DNA from: CAZOVB01 sp964583095
GTDB lineage: Bacteria; Planctomycetota; Phycisphaerae; SM23-33
NCBI GenBank assembly: GCA_964583095.1
Contig: CAZOVB010000022.1
Span: forward strand, 1 to 64,000
Direction: 5' to 3'
DNA length: 64,000 nt
In this document: piece by piece, positions 8,241-17,166 of the stretch
How positions within the stretch are numbered: position 1 is the first letter of the stretch
Layout of the letters: every line of letters begins with the position of its first letter
Position numbers and translations under genes: made by a program
Notes under the pieces: generated by a model
What the model saw: only the letters and a program-made list of their open reading frames with translations
The model's database searches: none
Told to the model about the DNA's origin: nothing

Positions 8241-9929
8241 TCAATTCCCGGTCCGGGCCTGATCGCTTGCTGTATTGGTATAGCACATCAGGCTGCGGTG
8301 CTGAGCCATGACCACGATGCCATCGGCGACCTCCACGGTCGCCACGGGTCGGCGCAGCTCGCTTTCAGCCAGGAGTATAGGTTCGGTGCCGGCCTGGAGG
8401 ACCTTCATCACGCCGCGTTCGGTGCCGCAGTAGATCTTGCCGTCGGCGACGATCTGGCTGCGTTCCTTGATGGCATGTTCGTCAAGCTGATAGCGGTAAT
8501 GGACCTCGCCGGTTTTCGCGTCGTAGCAGTTGAGCATTCCTCTTCCATCGGCGATGTAGACCAGCCCGTCGGCGATGGACGCGGTGGACTGCGTTCGGCC
8601 GATCTCGCGGTCTTCCCAGACGATCGTGGGAGGCTGGGTGACGTCAGCCATCTCCAGGCAGAGGAATCTTCCTTTGCCTTCTCCCAGGCCGTATGCGCGG
8701 TCGCGTCCGATGCCCAGGTAGATGCGATTGCCCACCACAGCCGGGATGGAGATAATCTCGCAGGGTCCGACGACCGTCTCGTGCTTGCCCTTGGCCAGTT
8801 GGGCCGGCTTGTCCCACCAGTGCAGCTCGTCGATCTGCTCCTTGGAGAGCTTGTTCTGTCCGAAGTGGAAGTACTCGTCGGTGTTGGTGAAGTAATCCTT
8901 GGGGTACTTGTAGTCCAGCCGCAGATCGAGCGTATAGACGATCTTGCGTCCGTCGGGCAGCTTGCGATACTCGGGCGGGTTCATGTCGTAGCTCCAGTAT
9001 TTCTGGAGCGTGACGACCTTGCCCTCCGGATCGGCCTGGGGGATGGCCAAGGCGTGCAGGACTCCGTAACCATCACCGAAGATCACCGCCGTCTTGCCGT
9101 CGACGGTAACGGCCGAGGGGGACGACCACTCGCCGTGGAAGACGATGGGCACGTCGATGTCGTCGGTGGCGATGAGCTTGCCGGTGTGCTTGTCCAGCAC
9201 GACCAGCCGGGGGGGGCGCTTCTCGGGGTTGTCGCTGCGGGCCTCGGTGCCGATTTCGAATGCTGTAGAGACCCAGATCTGGTCGGCCACTTCGATGACC
9301 GAGCAGCTCGTGGCGTCCTGGACCTTGATCGGATAGTGCTTTGACAGATCGAACTGCCAGATCACGTCGGCCGCCCATTCGGGCAGCTTCTGGGGCACCT
9401 CGGCGCCCTCGGGCAGCGAGAAGCCCCTGTGGCGGGTGATGTACTCGAGTTCCTGGCGGAAGCCATCGTTGCCGTCGGCCAGGCCGTCCAGGTCCAGGCA
9501 CTGGATGTTGTAGCCGGCCAGGATATAGACACGGTCGCCCTGGACCACCGGCGTGCCGCAGACGCCGTAGCCGCGCCCGTTGTTGGCGAAGCTGCGCCAG
9601 AGCAACGCGCCGTTATCGAGGTCGTAGCAACTGAAGGCCGATCCGCGCTCAAACGCTTCTTTCCAGAAGCCGTCGGGCATGGTGTGAGTCGAACCGATGA
9701 GCACTTTGCCACCGACGATCGTGGGCATGGGAAACTGCCACTTCGTGCTCGTGTCGATCTTCCAGCGGAGGTTGTCCTTGGAGAACTCGACGGGCAGATT
9801 CCTGGCCGGGCGCACCTTGTTGTGGCCCGGGTCGTTGCCCCAGGGCTCGCCGGCTGTCAAGTGTGCACCAGGCAGGGCCAGGCCCAGCAGGAGGGCGGTT
9901 GCAAGCAGTCGCGGATTCTTCCTGGTCAT
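8241..9929 (-). CDS. PQQ-type beta-propeller secreted protein
   Basis: The 562-residue product has a signal peptide (LLATALLLGLALPGAHLTAG) followed by many propeller blades of the PQQ type. Typical segments are SCYDLDNGALLWRSF, GTPVVQGDRVYILAGYNIQCLDLDG, LVVLDKHTGKLIATDD, STASIADGLVYIADGRGMLNCYDAKTGEVHYRY and QIVADGKIYCGTERG. The ATG at 9929 is preferred because AGAGG lies 6 nt upstream; a TTG 21 nt earlier would add seven residues. The product probably scaffolds or senses in the periplasm; true PQQ-dehydrogenase metal and cofactor residues were not identified. It sits between two haem-motif HzsA-like genes with gaps of 26 and 43 nt, which suggests a shared complex or pathway. Confidence 0.8.
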   Translation of the reverse strand: MTRKNPRLLATALLLGLALPGAHLTAGEPWGNDPGHNKVRPARNLPVEFSKDNLRWKIDTSTKWQFPMPTIVGGKVLIGSTHTMPDGFWKEAFERGSAFSCYDLDNGALLWRSFANNGRGYGVCGTPVVQGDRVYILAGYNIQCLDLDGLADGNDGFRQELEYITRHRGFSLPEGAEVPQKLPEWAADVIWQFDLSKHYPIKVQDATSCSVIEVADQIWVSTAFEIGTEARSDNPEKRPPRLVVLDKHTGKLIATDDIDVPIVFHGEWSSPSAVTVDGKTAVIFGDGYGVLHALAIPQADPEGKVVTLQKYWSYDMNPPEYRKLPDGRKIVYTLDLRLDYKYPKDYFTNTDEYFHFGQNKLSKEQIDELHWWDKPAQLAKGKHETVVGPCEIISIPAVVGNRIYLGIGRDRAYGLGEGKGRFLCLEMADVTQPPTIVWEDREIGRTQSTASIADGLVYIADGRGMLNCYDAKTGEVHYRYQLDEHAIKERSQIVADGKIYCGTERGVMKVLQAGTEPILLAESELRRPVATVEVADGIVVMAQHRSLMCYTNTASDQARTGN

Positions 9930-9955
9930 GGTTTCCTCTCTCGTTTTCAAACCGG

Positions 9956-12499
9956 CTAGGGTTTTGGATGTCCCCCGCGGGCCGAGGGGATCTTAGGCCC
10001 CACGCCGCCGGGGTATTCCGGGTAGAAAAATCGGTAGTAGCGCTGCTCGACCTGGAAGGGATCGATCGGCGTCTGGTCGGGCATTTCAGCCGGCAGGACG
10101 TCGAAGCGCCGCATCTCGTAGTACCAGCCGGGCAGGGACACGAAGTCGCCGTCCCAGTGCGGATCGTCGGCGCCGATGGCTTTGCCGGCCCGCTTGATCT
10201 GGGCCAGCAGGGCCTGGTAATCCGGGTCCTGCGTGGAGGCGAAGACCGGGCCGTCGAGCTTCTGGTCCTTGCGGGCTTTGCACCTTCCCAGCCCGCCTGC
10301 CTCCTTGGACAGCGGGGCCAGGAGCAGCAGGCTGCGCCGGGGATGGGTGAAGTCGAATTTTTCGCCTCGCAATAGTCTTCTCCTGTTGCTGCGCCCGGGG
10401 CTGTGGCAGCGGTCGCAGCGCTTCTGAAGAACAGCGGCGTCAAAGTTCACCGGCAGGGGATTCTTCTTCTGCTCTTCGTCTGAAGCCACGACCCGAGCGC
10501 CCAGGGCGGGGACGGTATGGCCGGCCCAGAAGGCCCCGGAGTCGATCCACACGCGGATCAGGTTCATCTCCTCTTTCGAGAGCTTCACGTCGTGATGGCC
10601 CTTATCGAGCATCTTGAGCAGGGACGAAGCGGCCGAGCCATACTTGTAAGGCTTGTCGCCGCCTTCCGAGCCGCGGATGGCGCTTCGTCCACGCAGGGGC
10701 TGGTAGCTGAGGCTTGCATCGTCGGTCCGCCCTCCTTCGAGCACGATATCGGACTTCCGGCGTTTGTAGTTGTGGCAGGAGACACAGTGTTTGTCGAGCA
10801 CGGGTTGGACGTCCCGGGGGAAATCGATGATGCCGCTTTCGGGAAGTCCCGCGATGGGTTGGATCTCTTTCGGGCCTTGCCGGGTGGCCAGAAGGGCTCC
10901 CAGCCGGGCCGGTTCAATCGTCGTGGTGCGCTCTTCGTGACAACCCACGCAGGAGTTGAGCGACCCGGGCTGGACGGTCATGAAGCTGCGCATCCGCTTG
11001 ATGGCCTTGTGGTCCTTGTCCAGGGCGACAAGCTGAATAGCCCGCATGGCCGGGGCCTTGAAGTAGGCTGAGCCGTCCGGGGCCACCGGTACCGTGCCCA
11101 GCACGCGACGGATATTATGGCCATCGGCTCCATGGTGAAGCTTGGGGCCAATACCCTTGGTCGGCAAGGGCAGGACCTCGAGAATCAGCAGCTTGGCCAC
11201 CTCGCCGGGCTCCACTGCGTCCATGTCGCGTCCCACGTGGGCCCGGGCCAGGAGGACCTCGCCGGTCGCCTGGGTCAGGTCGACCGCCGGAGGCTTCCAC
11301 AGGGCCGGCTCCCTGGGCACCAGGGGCTGGGGCGAGCGGATGTCGTATCGCCCGGCCGGGCTCTCGCAGATCACCTCGTAGTTGCCCTTGGAATCCATCA
11401 CCAGCAGCTTGCCGGTGCCATTCCTGCCCCCGGTGGTGGAGACCAAAAACGTGTCGTCGTCGATGGCGTAGGGGTCCATGAAGGGCTCGCCGATCAGCTT
11501 GCGAGGCCCGCCGGTGAGGTACTCGATGCCGCCCCAGTCGTCCGGGCCGCCGGTGGGATCGATGACGGCCACGTGGCCGCGATATCCGCGGTTTCCGTGC
11601 TTGGTCCCGATCGTGCAAACCGCCTTTTGCGTGCCGGGAATGCCCATGGGGTTGAGCATGACCAGCCCACCGGGAACCGAAACGTACGACTCGGGCCCAT
11701 TGCCGAAGTAGACCATCTCGCCCGTACCGTCGGGGTTGATCGTCCAGAGATGGTGGTAAGTCCGCACATCGCGTTCGACGTATTCCCACCGCATGTAGAT
11801 GATGCGTCCGTCGGGGAGCATCCAGGGCGTCAGTTCATTTTCGGCCCCTGCCGTCATGGCCCGGACGTTCCCCCCGTCGCCGTCGCATCGGTAGAGCGTC
11901 TGAACGGGGCTGACAAAACAGGGCACGGTACGCCGGCAACGGGCGGAGGAGAATACGAACCCCTCGCTCTTGCCCGTCGCTGGATGGGGAGGAAGGTAGA
12001 TCGGCTCGATGTCGTCGAACTTCCCGTGGGTGATCTGACGCTTCTCCTGTGTCTGAAGGTCCATCTCCCAGAGGTGGAAGATATCCTCTCCGTTGGCCTT
12101 GTACGAAAACACCACCCGCTTGCCGTCATCGGAAAGACAGGGGTCGCGAAGCGTGGCCCCCGGCTCATGGTAGATCGTGCGGATCTGCTTCGTGCGGAGG
12201 TCGACTGCGCAAAGCAGGGCCGGTCCTGTCAGATCGTAGCGTCGGGACGGATTGCCGCATTCGTGGCCTGTGGTGGCAAAGAAGTGCCACTCCTGTCCCG
12301 TGCCGTGAACGGCGAAGAAGACTTCCTCGATATCCTTCATCGGCCCCTGGAGTTTTCGGGCGAGCAGGCCGGGCTTCTCCTGCTGTATCATCTCCTCCGG
12401 TGGCTCGGGCGGGGCTCCCTCGGGGGTTCGTCCCGTGGCGGCCGAGGCGATGCCGGTCATCGCCAGGATCATCAGGATGGTGATACAACTGCGTTGCAT
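9956..12499 (-). CDS. HzsA-related c-type cytochrome protein (3 haem motifs)
   Basis: This is the first gene of the operon, 847 residues long. It has a signal peptide (ITILMILAMTGIASAATG), a TolB-like propeller (KQIRTIYHEPGATLRDPCLSDDGKRVVFSY; ELTPWMLPDGRIIYMRW), a hydrazine-synthase-alpha-like middle, and three CxxCH motifs: CVGCH 517-521, CVSCH 572-576 and CDRCH 695-699. The start at 12499 follows AAGGAG at a 9-nt spacing; 30 extra in-frame codons upstream have no such site. The extra haem motif relative to its operon partner, and its different C-terminus (FYPEYPGGVGP), show old divergence rather than a recent duplication. Substrate unknown; periplasmic redox function is inferred from the haem motifs. 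Confidence 0.85.
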   Translation of the reverse strand: MQRSCITILMILAMTGIASAATGRTPEGAPPEPPEEMIQQEKPGLLARKLQGPMKDIEEVFFAVHGTGQEWHFFATTGHECGNPSRRYDLTGPALLCAVDLRTKQIRTIYHEPGATLRDPCLSDDGKRVVFSYKANGEDIFHLWEMDLQTQEKRQITHGKFDDIEPIYLPPHPATGKSEGFVFSSARCRRTVPCFVSPVQTLYRCDGDGGNVRAMTAGAENELTPWMLPDGRIIYMRWEYVERDVRTYHHLWTINPDGTGEMVYFGNGPESYVSVPGGLVMLNPMGIPGTQKAVCTIGTKHGNRGYRGHVAVIDPTGGPDDWGGIEYLTGGPRKLIGEPFMDPYAIDDDTFLVSTTGGRNGTGKLLVMDSKGNYEVICESPAGRYDIRSPQPLVPREPALWKPPAVDLTQATGEVLLARAHVGRDMDAVEPGEVAKLLILEVLPLPTKGIGPKLHHGADGHNIRRVLGTVPVAPDGSAYFKAPAMRAIQLVALDKDHKAIKRMRSFMTVQPGSLNSCVGCHEERTTTIEPARLGALLATRQGPKEIQPIAGLPESGIIDFPRDVQPVLDKHCVSCHNYKRRKSDIVLEGGRTDDASLSYQPLRGRSAIRGSEGGDKPYKYGSAASSLLKMLDKGHHDVKLSKEEMNLIRVWIDSGAFWAGHTVPALGARVVASDEEQKKNPLPVNFDAAVLQKRCDRCHSPGRSNRRRLLRGEKFDFTHPRRSLLLLAPLSKEAGGLGRCKARKDQKLDGPVFASTQDPDYQALLAQIKRAGKAIGADDPHWDGDFVSLPGWYYEMRRFDVLPAEMPDQTPIDPFQVEQRYYRFFYPEYPGGVGPKIPSARGGHPKP

Positions 12500-12649
12500 G
12501 GTAGAAGCTCCTTTGGCTGAGCTGTCTTGACTGCGCCCCGTCTGTTGCGAAGCAAGCAGGTGCTTGTTTGACTCAAACGATGTTAGCAATTCCTTACATT
12601 CAACAGCAAGGCGCCCGGGCTGAATCGGCCAAAAGACTCCCTTCTGGGA

Positions 12650-13099
12650 TCAAATTAGATTCCAACGAGGTGGATACCCGCGGGTCAGCAGCCAGGAAAG
12701 CTCCGCGACGGCCTGTCTCATGCGTTGGACGTTTTCGGGCGAGAAGAGGACCTCGTCTTCCGGCCCGGGCCCTCGATTGCGTCTGCTGTCGGGCATGACA
12801 GAGCCGAAACAGGGCGTCGATCCTGAAGTGGCTAGTCGATGTGTCTGGATCCAGAGGCCCTTGCGGTCCGGTCGAAGCAGGCTCACAGCCCCGCTGGGCC
12901 GATCCGTGACTCCCGGTTCATCGTAGAGCAGCCAGGCGCCTCGGCCTTTGGGGGAGGGGATCACGAAGTTGGTGCCGGCGATTTCCGGGCAGGAACCGAC
13001 CTGCTGGAGCGAGCCGTCGGTCCCGTCCAACTCCAGGGCGAGCATGCCCGGCTGGGCTCCACAGGCCGCCAGCAGGAGGTGCTTGCTTGTCGTGGCCAT
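12650..13099 (-). pseudogene. chimeric remnant: lactonase N-terminus joined to DUF434 N-terminus
   Basis: From ATG 13099 (GAAGGA upstream) the first ~100 residues match the start of a 6-phosphogluconolactonase/YkgB-type propeller lactonase: GMLALELDGTDGSLQQVG, DRPSGAVSLLRPDRKG and SGSTPCFGSV. That family normally runs to about 350 residues. At 12796 the frame passes into MPDSRRNRGPGPEDEVLF ... ELSWLLTRGYPP. This is the recognisable start of a DUF434 protein, including its own ATG, and it ends at a stop after about 48 residues instead of about 200. Two unrelated gene starts are thus fused and both truncated. The product is unlikely to fold. It may reflect a deletion between two genes plus a second truncation, or an assembly join. 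Confidence 0.65.
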
Positions 13100-13146
13100 T
13101 CTCTGTTCCTTCTGATCCAGTTCCGCAGCGGCTGCGGACACTGGTT

Positions 13147-14304
13147 TCAGTCGAGCAGGTAATACACCTGGGCCCCGGCCAGCAGGAAGGCCCCGGTTGC
13201 GTAAACTGCCGAATGGTTGGGGTCGAACTTCTCCGGCTTGGCTCCGGTGGGCTGGACGTGTCGGAGAACGCCCTGATCGTCCACGCATTTCACAAGCGCC
13301 CGCCACGCCTTGAGCGTTGCAGGCTGGTAGGTCTCCCGATCCAACAGGTCGTTGTTGATCCCCCATGCCAGGGCAAAGCAATGAAAGGCCGAGCCGCTGG
13401 TTTCCTTCTGCGGGAAACCCTCGGCATCGAGCAGGCTCGCGGACCAGAGTCCGTCGTCCTTTTGGAGTTCCAGGATTCTCGCTGCCAGTTCCCGGAAGGT
13501 TTCGACGTGCAGGTCATAGTCCGGGTGATCTTTGGGCAAGTACTCCAGCACGCGAGCATTGCCGGCAAAAGCCCAGCCCACGCCGCGGCTCCAGAAAGTC
13601 TTGGGGCCCTTTTGGCCGGGCTTGGGGAAGTAGCTGCTGTCGCGGAAGTACAGGTGCTCGTCGGGGTCAAAAAGGTACTCGGTGGTGGCCTTCCATTCCC
13701 GGGCCATAAAGTCCAGGTATTTCTTTTCGCCGGTTGCGTGGTACATGTGGATCCAGGCCGGCGGGGCCATGAAGAGCGCATCGGCCCAGTTCCAGCGATT
13801 CCGGCCTCGTGGCGCCTCCCACTTCAGGCTGCTGGTGGATGGGTTGTTGAGGATCTTCTTGAAGCGTTTTCGCGTCCCGGAAAGCAGTTCCGGGTTCCTG
13901 GTTCGGAAGTACAACTCGGTGTAAAGCTGGCAGATGGCATGGTCATCGGCGTGGTAGGGGTGGAGTCTGCTTCCCGGCTCGAACTGCTCGGTATCGGCCA
14001 CCTCCAGCAGGACCGTCTGCGTAGCTTCGTGGTCGGTCAGACGCAGATAGGCCATCATTCCGGTATACAAGGCTCCGTAGGTCCAGTCATCCAGTCGTCG
14101 GCCATACCCGCGACGGATCTTTCTTCTCGACTCGCGTTTCGGCCGATTCTCGAGCTTCCTTTGCAGGTGCTCCCTGGCCGCGGCAGCGACGCGGTCCAGA
14201 ACCGCCCGCACCTGCTTTGGGGTGGTCGTCGGCTCGGGATCCTGAGACAAGGCCGGGGTCCAGAGGCAGGAAATCAAAACGAGGCTTACAGTCAGTCTCT
14301 TCAT
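13147..14304 (-). CDS. GH105 unsaturated rhamnogalacturonyl/glucuronyl hydrolase
   Basis: The 385-residue secreted protein (signal peptide TVSLVLISCLWTPALSQ) has the alpha/alpha-barrel sequence of family GH105 (YteR-like). Support comes from DDWTYGALYTGMMAYLRLTD, the catalytic-region Asp pair in YHADDHAICQLYTELY, WNWADALFMAPPAWIHMY, and FWSRGVGWAFAGNARVLEYL. These enzymes hydrate the 4,5-unsaturated uronic acid at the end of oligosaccharides made by polysaccharide lyases. ATG 14304 is chosen over 14331 because it begins the signal peptide and has GGAG upstream. It is transcribed alone, away from the divergent peptidase gene. A GH88-like activity is possible. Confidence 0.85.
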   Translation of the reverse strand: MKRLTVSLVLISCLWTPALSQDPEPTTTPKQVRAVLDRVAAAAREHLQRKLENRPKRESRRKIRRGYGRRLDDWTYGALYTGMMAYLRLTDHEATQTVLLEVADTEQFEPGSRLHPYHADDHAICQLYTELYFRTRNPELLSGTRKRFKKILNNPSTSSLKWEAPRGRNRWNWADALFMAPPAWIHMYHATGEKKYLDFMAREWKATTEYLFDPDEHLYFRDSSYFPKPGQKGPKTFWSRGVGWAFAGNARVLEYLPKDHPDYDLHVETFRELAARILELQKDDGLWSASLLDAEGFPQKETSGSAFHCFALAWGINNDLLDRETYQPATLKAWRALVKCVDDQGVLRHVQPTGAKPEKFDPNHSAVYATGAFLLAGAQVYYLLD

Positions 14305-14409
14305 GGAAGGCTCCGATGGTATACGTCTCAATGCTGGGATTCCTCAGTGAGGTATATCACCTGAAGGCGGGGGAAGTTTCGCAAGTCATGCCCAGGTCCA
14401 AATCCTTCC

Positions 14410-14438
14410 TTGTTGTGACACCAGGGAGGCACTAGATT
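14410..14438 (+). promoter_or_regulatory. candidate sigma70-type promoter for the M3 peptidase
   Basis: TTGTTG at 14410-14415 and TAGATT at 14433-14438 are separated by 17 bp and lie 36 bp before the ATG. A TACAAT at about 14447 is an alternative -10. Confidence 0.35.
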
Positions 14439-14473
14439 CTCTTGGATACAATCCAGGCCGAAAGGAATACCGG

Positions 14474-16222
14474 ATGAATGCTCCAGAGCCCGAATCGAAA
14501 GGCATCGAGAATCTCAAACCCTATTGCCCTCGACAGTTCGTCCCTGAAAAGGCCGATCTGACCGACCGGCAGCAGGTTCAGTCGCTCATGGAATCGCTTT
14601 TGAACAGGCCCATCGAGTCCAGAGACGATCTCCGGCAATGGGTCCTGGACCGAAGCGAGACCTCCAGCGCCATCGGCCAGGCGCGAGCGGTTCTGTATGT
14701 CCGGATGACCTGCCAGACCGACGATGCCCAACGGTCCGAGACTTACAAGAAATTCGTTGAGAATGTCGACCCGATCCTGCGAACGTTCGGGGATAAGCTG
14801 GATCGCAAGCTGCTCGAAGCCGAAGAGACGCACGGGCTGGACCGGGATGCCTTTGGCATCTACCTGCGGGATACACGCCTGGACGTGGAGTTGTTCCGCG
14901 AGGAAAACGTTCCCCTTTCCACGAAGGAATCCCTTCTGAGCCAGGAATACCAGTCCGTCACCGGTTCGATGATGGTGGAGTTTCGGGGCGAGCAGCGGAC
15001 GATGCAGCAGATGGCCAAGTTCCTCTTCGAGCCCGAAAGGTCTACTCGGCAGGAAGCCTGGGAGGCTGCTGCCGCGCGAAGGCTCGATGAATCCGGGAAG
15101 CTCGAAGACCTCTTCGATCGCATGCTCGAGGTCCGAACGCAGATCGCCGCAAATGCCGGTTACGACGATTTCTGCGACTACCAGTTCCGGGCGTATCACC
15201 GCTTCGACTACACCCCGGCCGATTGCCGCGACTATCACAAAACCGTCCAGGAGACGGTGGTAGGGGTCTACCGGGAGATCCTCCAGGCCCGGAAGAAACG
15301 CATGCAACTGGAGACGCTGCGTCCCTGGGATACGGCCGTGGATCCGGACAATCGGCCTCCCCTGGAGCCATTCGAGACGACCGAGCAACTCGTGGAGGGG
15401 TGCCTGGAGATCTTCTCGCGGATGGATCGCCAACTGTCCGACCAGTTGAAGATGATGCACCGGACGGGGCTGTTGGACCTGGAGAGTCGCAAAGGCAAGG
15501 CTCCGGGCGGCTACCAGTGCACGCTGAGCGAGGCCCGTGTACCGTTCATCTTCGCCAACGCCGTGGGGCTGGATGACGACGTCCGCACGCTGCTCCACGA
15601 GGCTGGGCATGCCTTCCACAGCCTGGCCTGTGCCGATCAGCCCATTCGGGCCTATCGACACGCGCCCATGGAATTCTCGGAAGTGGCCAGCATGTCGATG
15701 GAACTGCTGGCCGGGGAGCACCTGGATGTGTTCTATGATCGCCGCGAAGACTTCGTTCGATCGCGACGGGAGCACTTGGAATCGGTGGTGTACATCCTGG
15801 CCTGGGTGGCGACGATCGACGCCTTTCAGCAGTGGATCTATGCCCACCCGGATTGCTCGGGGGACGACCGGGCGGAGGCCTGGGTCGAAATCTCATCGCG
15901 ATTCAGCGGGGCCGTGGTGGATTACAGCGGCTACGATGAAGCCCGTAAGCGAAGGTGGCATCGTCAGTTGCACATCTTTGAAGTCCCCTTCTACTACATC
16001 GAGTACGGCATTGCTCAGCTCGGGGCCCTGCAGCTTTGGGCCAAAAGCAAGGAAGATCCACAACGCGCCCTGGCCGACTACAAAAGCGCCTTGGCCCTGG
16101 GAGGATCCAGGCCACTGCCGGAGCTGTTCCAGGCGGCGGGGATCCGCTTTGATTTCTCGGCCGAGACGATCGGCCCGCTGTTGGAGATGGTGCAGGCGGA
16201 GCTGGGGAAATTGTCCGATTGA
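14474..16222 (+). CDS. M3-family oligoendopeptidase (PepF-like)
   Basis: The 582-residue cytosolic protein carries the M3 zinc motif HEAGH at 375-379 inside LLHEAGHAFHSL, and the third-ligand region EFSEVASMSMELLAG. The preceding EARVPFIFANAVG segment and the C-terminal HIFEVPFYYIEYGIAQLGALQLW, with its substrate-binding tyrosines, are typical of the PepF/M3B oligoendopeptidases, which are about 600 residues. These enzymes cut short peptides during protein turnover. AAAGGA lies 9-10 nt before the ATG. The gene is monocistronic and divergent from the GH105 gene. Confidence 0.9.
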   Translation: MNAPEPESKGIENLKPYCPRQFVPEKADLTDRQQVQSLMESLLNRPIESRDDLRQWVLDRSETSSAIGQARAVLYVRMTCQTDDAQRSETYKKFVENVDPILRTFGDKLDRKLLEAEETHGLDRDAFGIYLRDTRLDVELFREENVPLSTKESLLSQEYQSVTGSMMVEFRGEQRTMQQMAKFLFEPERSTRQEAWEAAAARRLDESGKLEDLFDRMLEVRTQIAANAGYDDFCDYQFRAYHRFDYTPADCRDYHKTVQETVVGVYREILQARKKRMQLETLRPWDTAVDPDNRPPLEPFETTEQLVEGCLEIFSRMDRQLSDQLKMMHRTGLLDLESRKGKAPGGYQCTLSEARVPFIFANAVGLDDDVRTLLHEAGHAFHSLACADQPIRAYRHAPMEFSEVASMSMELLAGEHLDVFYDRREDFVRSRREHLESVVYILAWVATIDAFQQWIYAHPDCSGDDRAEAWVEISSRFSGAVVDYSGYDEARKRRWHRQLHIFEVPFYYIEYGIAQLGALQLWAKSKEDPQRALADYKSALALGGSRPLPELFQAAGIRFDFSAETIGPLLEMVQAELGKLSD

Positions 16223-16258
16223 CTCGGACAAAGGTTAGGAGAATTCCCGGTTGGGGCC

Positions 16259-16287
16259 TTGAATACGCTTAACCCCAAGGGTATCTT
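16259..16287 (+). promoter_or_regulatory. candidate sigma70-type promoter
   Basis: TTGAAT at 16259-16264 and TATCTT at 16282-16287 have a 17-bp spacer. They lie about 45 bp upstream of the membrane-protein start. Confidence 0.4.
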
Positions 16288-16332
16288 TAGCGCACGGTTA
16301 ACACTTCCTTTACAGTGTGCAAAGGATTGCCC

Positions 16333-17163
16333 ATGCCTGCCAACGTCGAGAAGCGTCTGGAAGTACCGGGGTTTGGTGGCCCGGCCGGATCGAGTCTGTA
16401 TCTCCTGGTGATGTCCGTTCCCTACCTGTTGACGGCGGGAATGGTTGCTCTGGCCATCTATCTGCGGTTTCGTCCCGAGCCGATTGCCGTTTCCCGCGAA
16501 GACGGCCTGGTGGAATGGGCGACCTGCGCCTGTTTCCTGCTCTGTGCGCTGGTTTCGGGCCTGGCTGCGTGGACAAAACGAGGTTGCCTGCGTCGACGGC
16601 AGGTGATTCTGCTGCTGGTGGTTTGCGGCCTGTCTCTGATGGCCGTGGGCGAAGAGCTCAGTTGGGGCCAGCGATGGTGGGGCTTCGCGCCGCCCGAAGC
16701 CATGCGGAGTGGCCAGGGCGGGATGGTCCAGATGGGTCACAATGATGTCACCTGGCACAATCTGTCCTTTGAGCTGGGCCCCCTGAAGTTCTCCCTGGGC
16801 GGAATGCTCTTTGGTGTGCCGATGGTCCTGGCGTTGGGTTTCTACGGCATCTGGCTGCCCCTTGCGCTCAAGAAGGGCTCCTACCGGGCCCGGATGATCG
16901 TGCATCGGCTGGGGCTGTTCGTCCCGCCTCTCCACCTGGGTGTGCTGATGACCGTGGGGGCGGCGGTCTTCCACACCGACGAGCTCTGGCCGGGCATCGA
17001 ATCGCGGGAACTGAAGGAACTGCTGATCCCGATGGTCGTGCTCTTTGTCCTGCTCCACGCGTACTTCCGGCGTCGCATCGCTTTGGACCGCCTGGTCACC
17101 GTGGCCGGCCTGATCCTCCTGGCCGGCGGACTGGTGGCCAGCGTTTACCTTGCCGGGCGATAG
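16333..17163 (+). CDS. multipass membrane protein of unknown function (GEELSWGQR family)
   Basis: The 276-residue product has about six or seven hydrophobic segments (SLYLLVMSVPYLLTAGMVALAIYL; CACFLLCALVSGLAA; VILLLVVCGLSLMAV; a C-terminal LITVAGLILLAG-like helix). A charged motif follows the third one: GEELSWGQRWWGF, then HNLSFEL. I recall hypothetical membrane proteins with EEISWGQR and a downstream LHN, but no function is known to me. ATG 16333 is preferred to GTG 16315 because AAAGGA lies just upstream. The gene ends 3 bp from the convergent GH2 gene. Confidence 0.7.
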   Translation: MPANVEKRLEVPGFGGPAGSSLYLLVMSVPYLLTAGMVALAIYLRFRPEPIAVSREDGLVEWATCACFLLCALVSGLAAWTKRGCLRRRQVILLLVVCGLSLMAVGEELSWGQRWWGFAPPEAMRSGQGGMVQMGHNDVTWHNLSFELGPLKFSLGGMLFGVPMVLALGFYGIWLPLALKKGSYRARMIVHRLGLFVPPLHLGVLMTVGAAVFHTDELWPGIESRELKELLIPMVVLFVLLHAYFRRRIALDRLVTVAGLILLAGGLVASVYLAGR

Positions 17164-17166
17164 AGG

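Noticed and set aside
5624..12499. Evidence for anammox (hydrazine synthase)
   Set aside because: Only alpha-like proteins are present; HzsB/HzsC and hydrazine dehydrogenase are absent, and HzsA-related proteins occur widely in non-anammox planctomycetes.
12838..13162. Separate plus-strand small gene opposite the lactonase remnant
   Set aside because: No motif; the minus frame has clear lactonase similarity.
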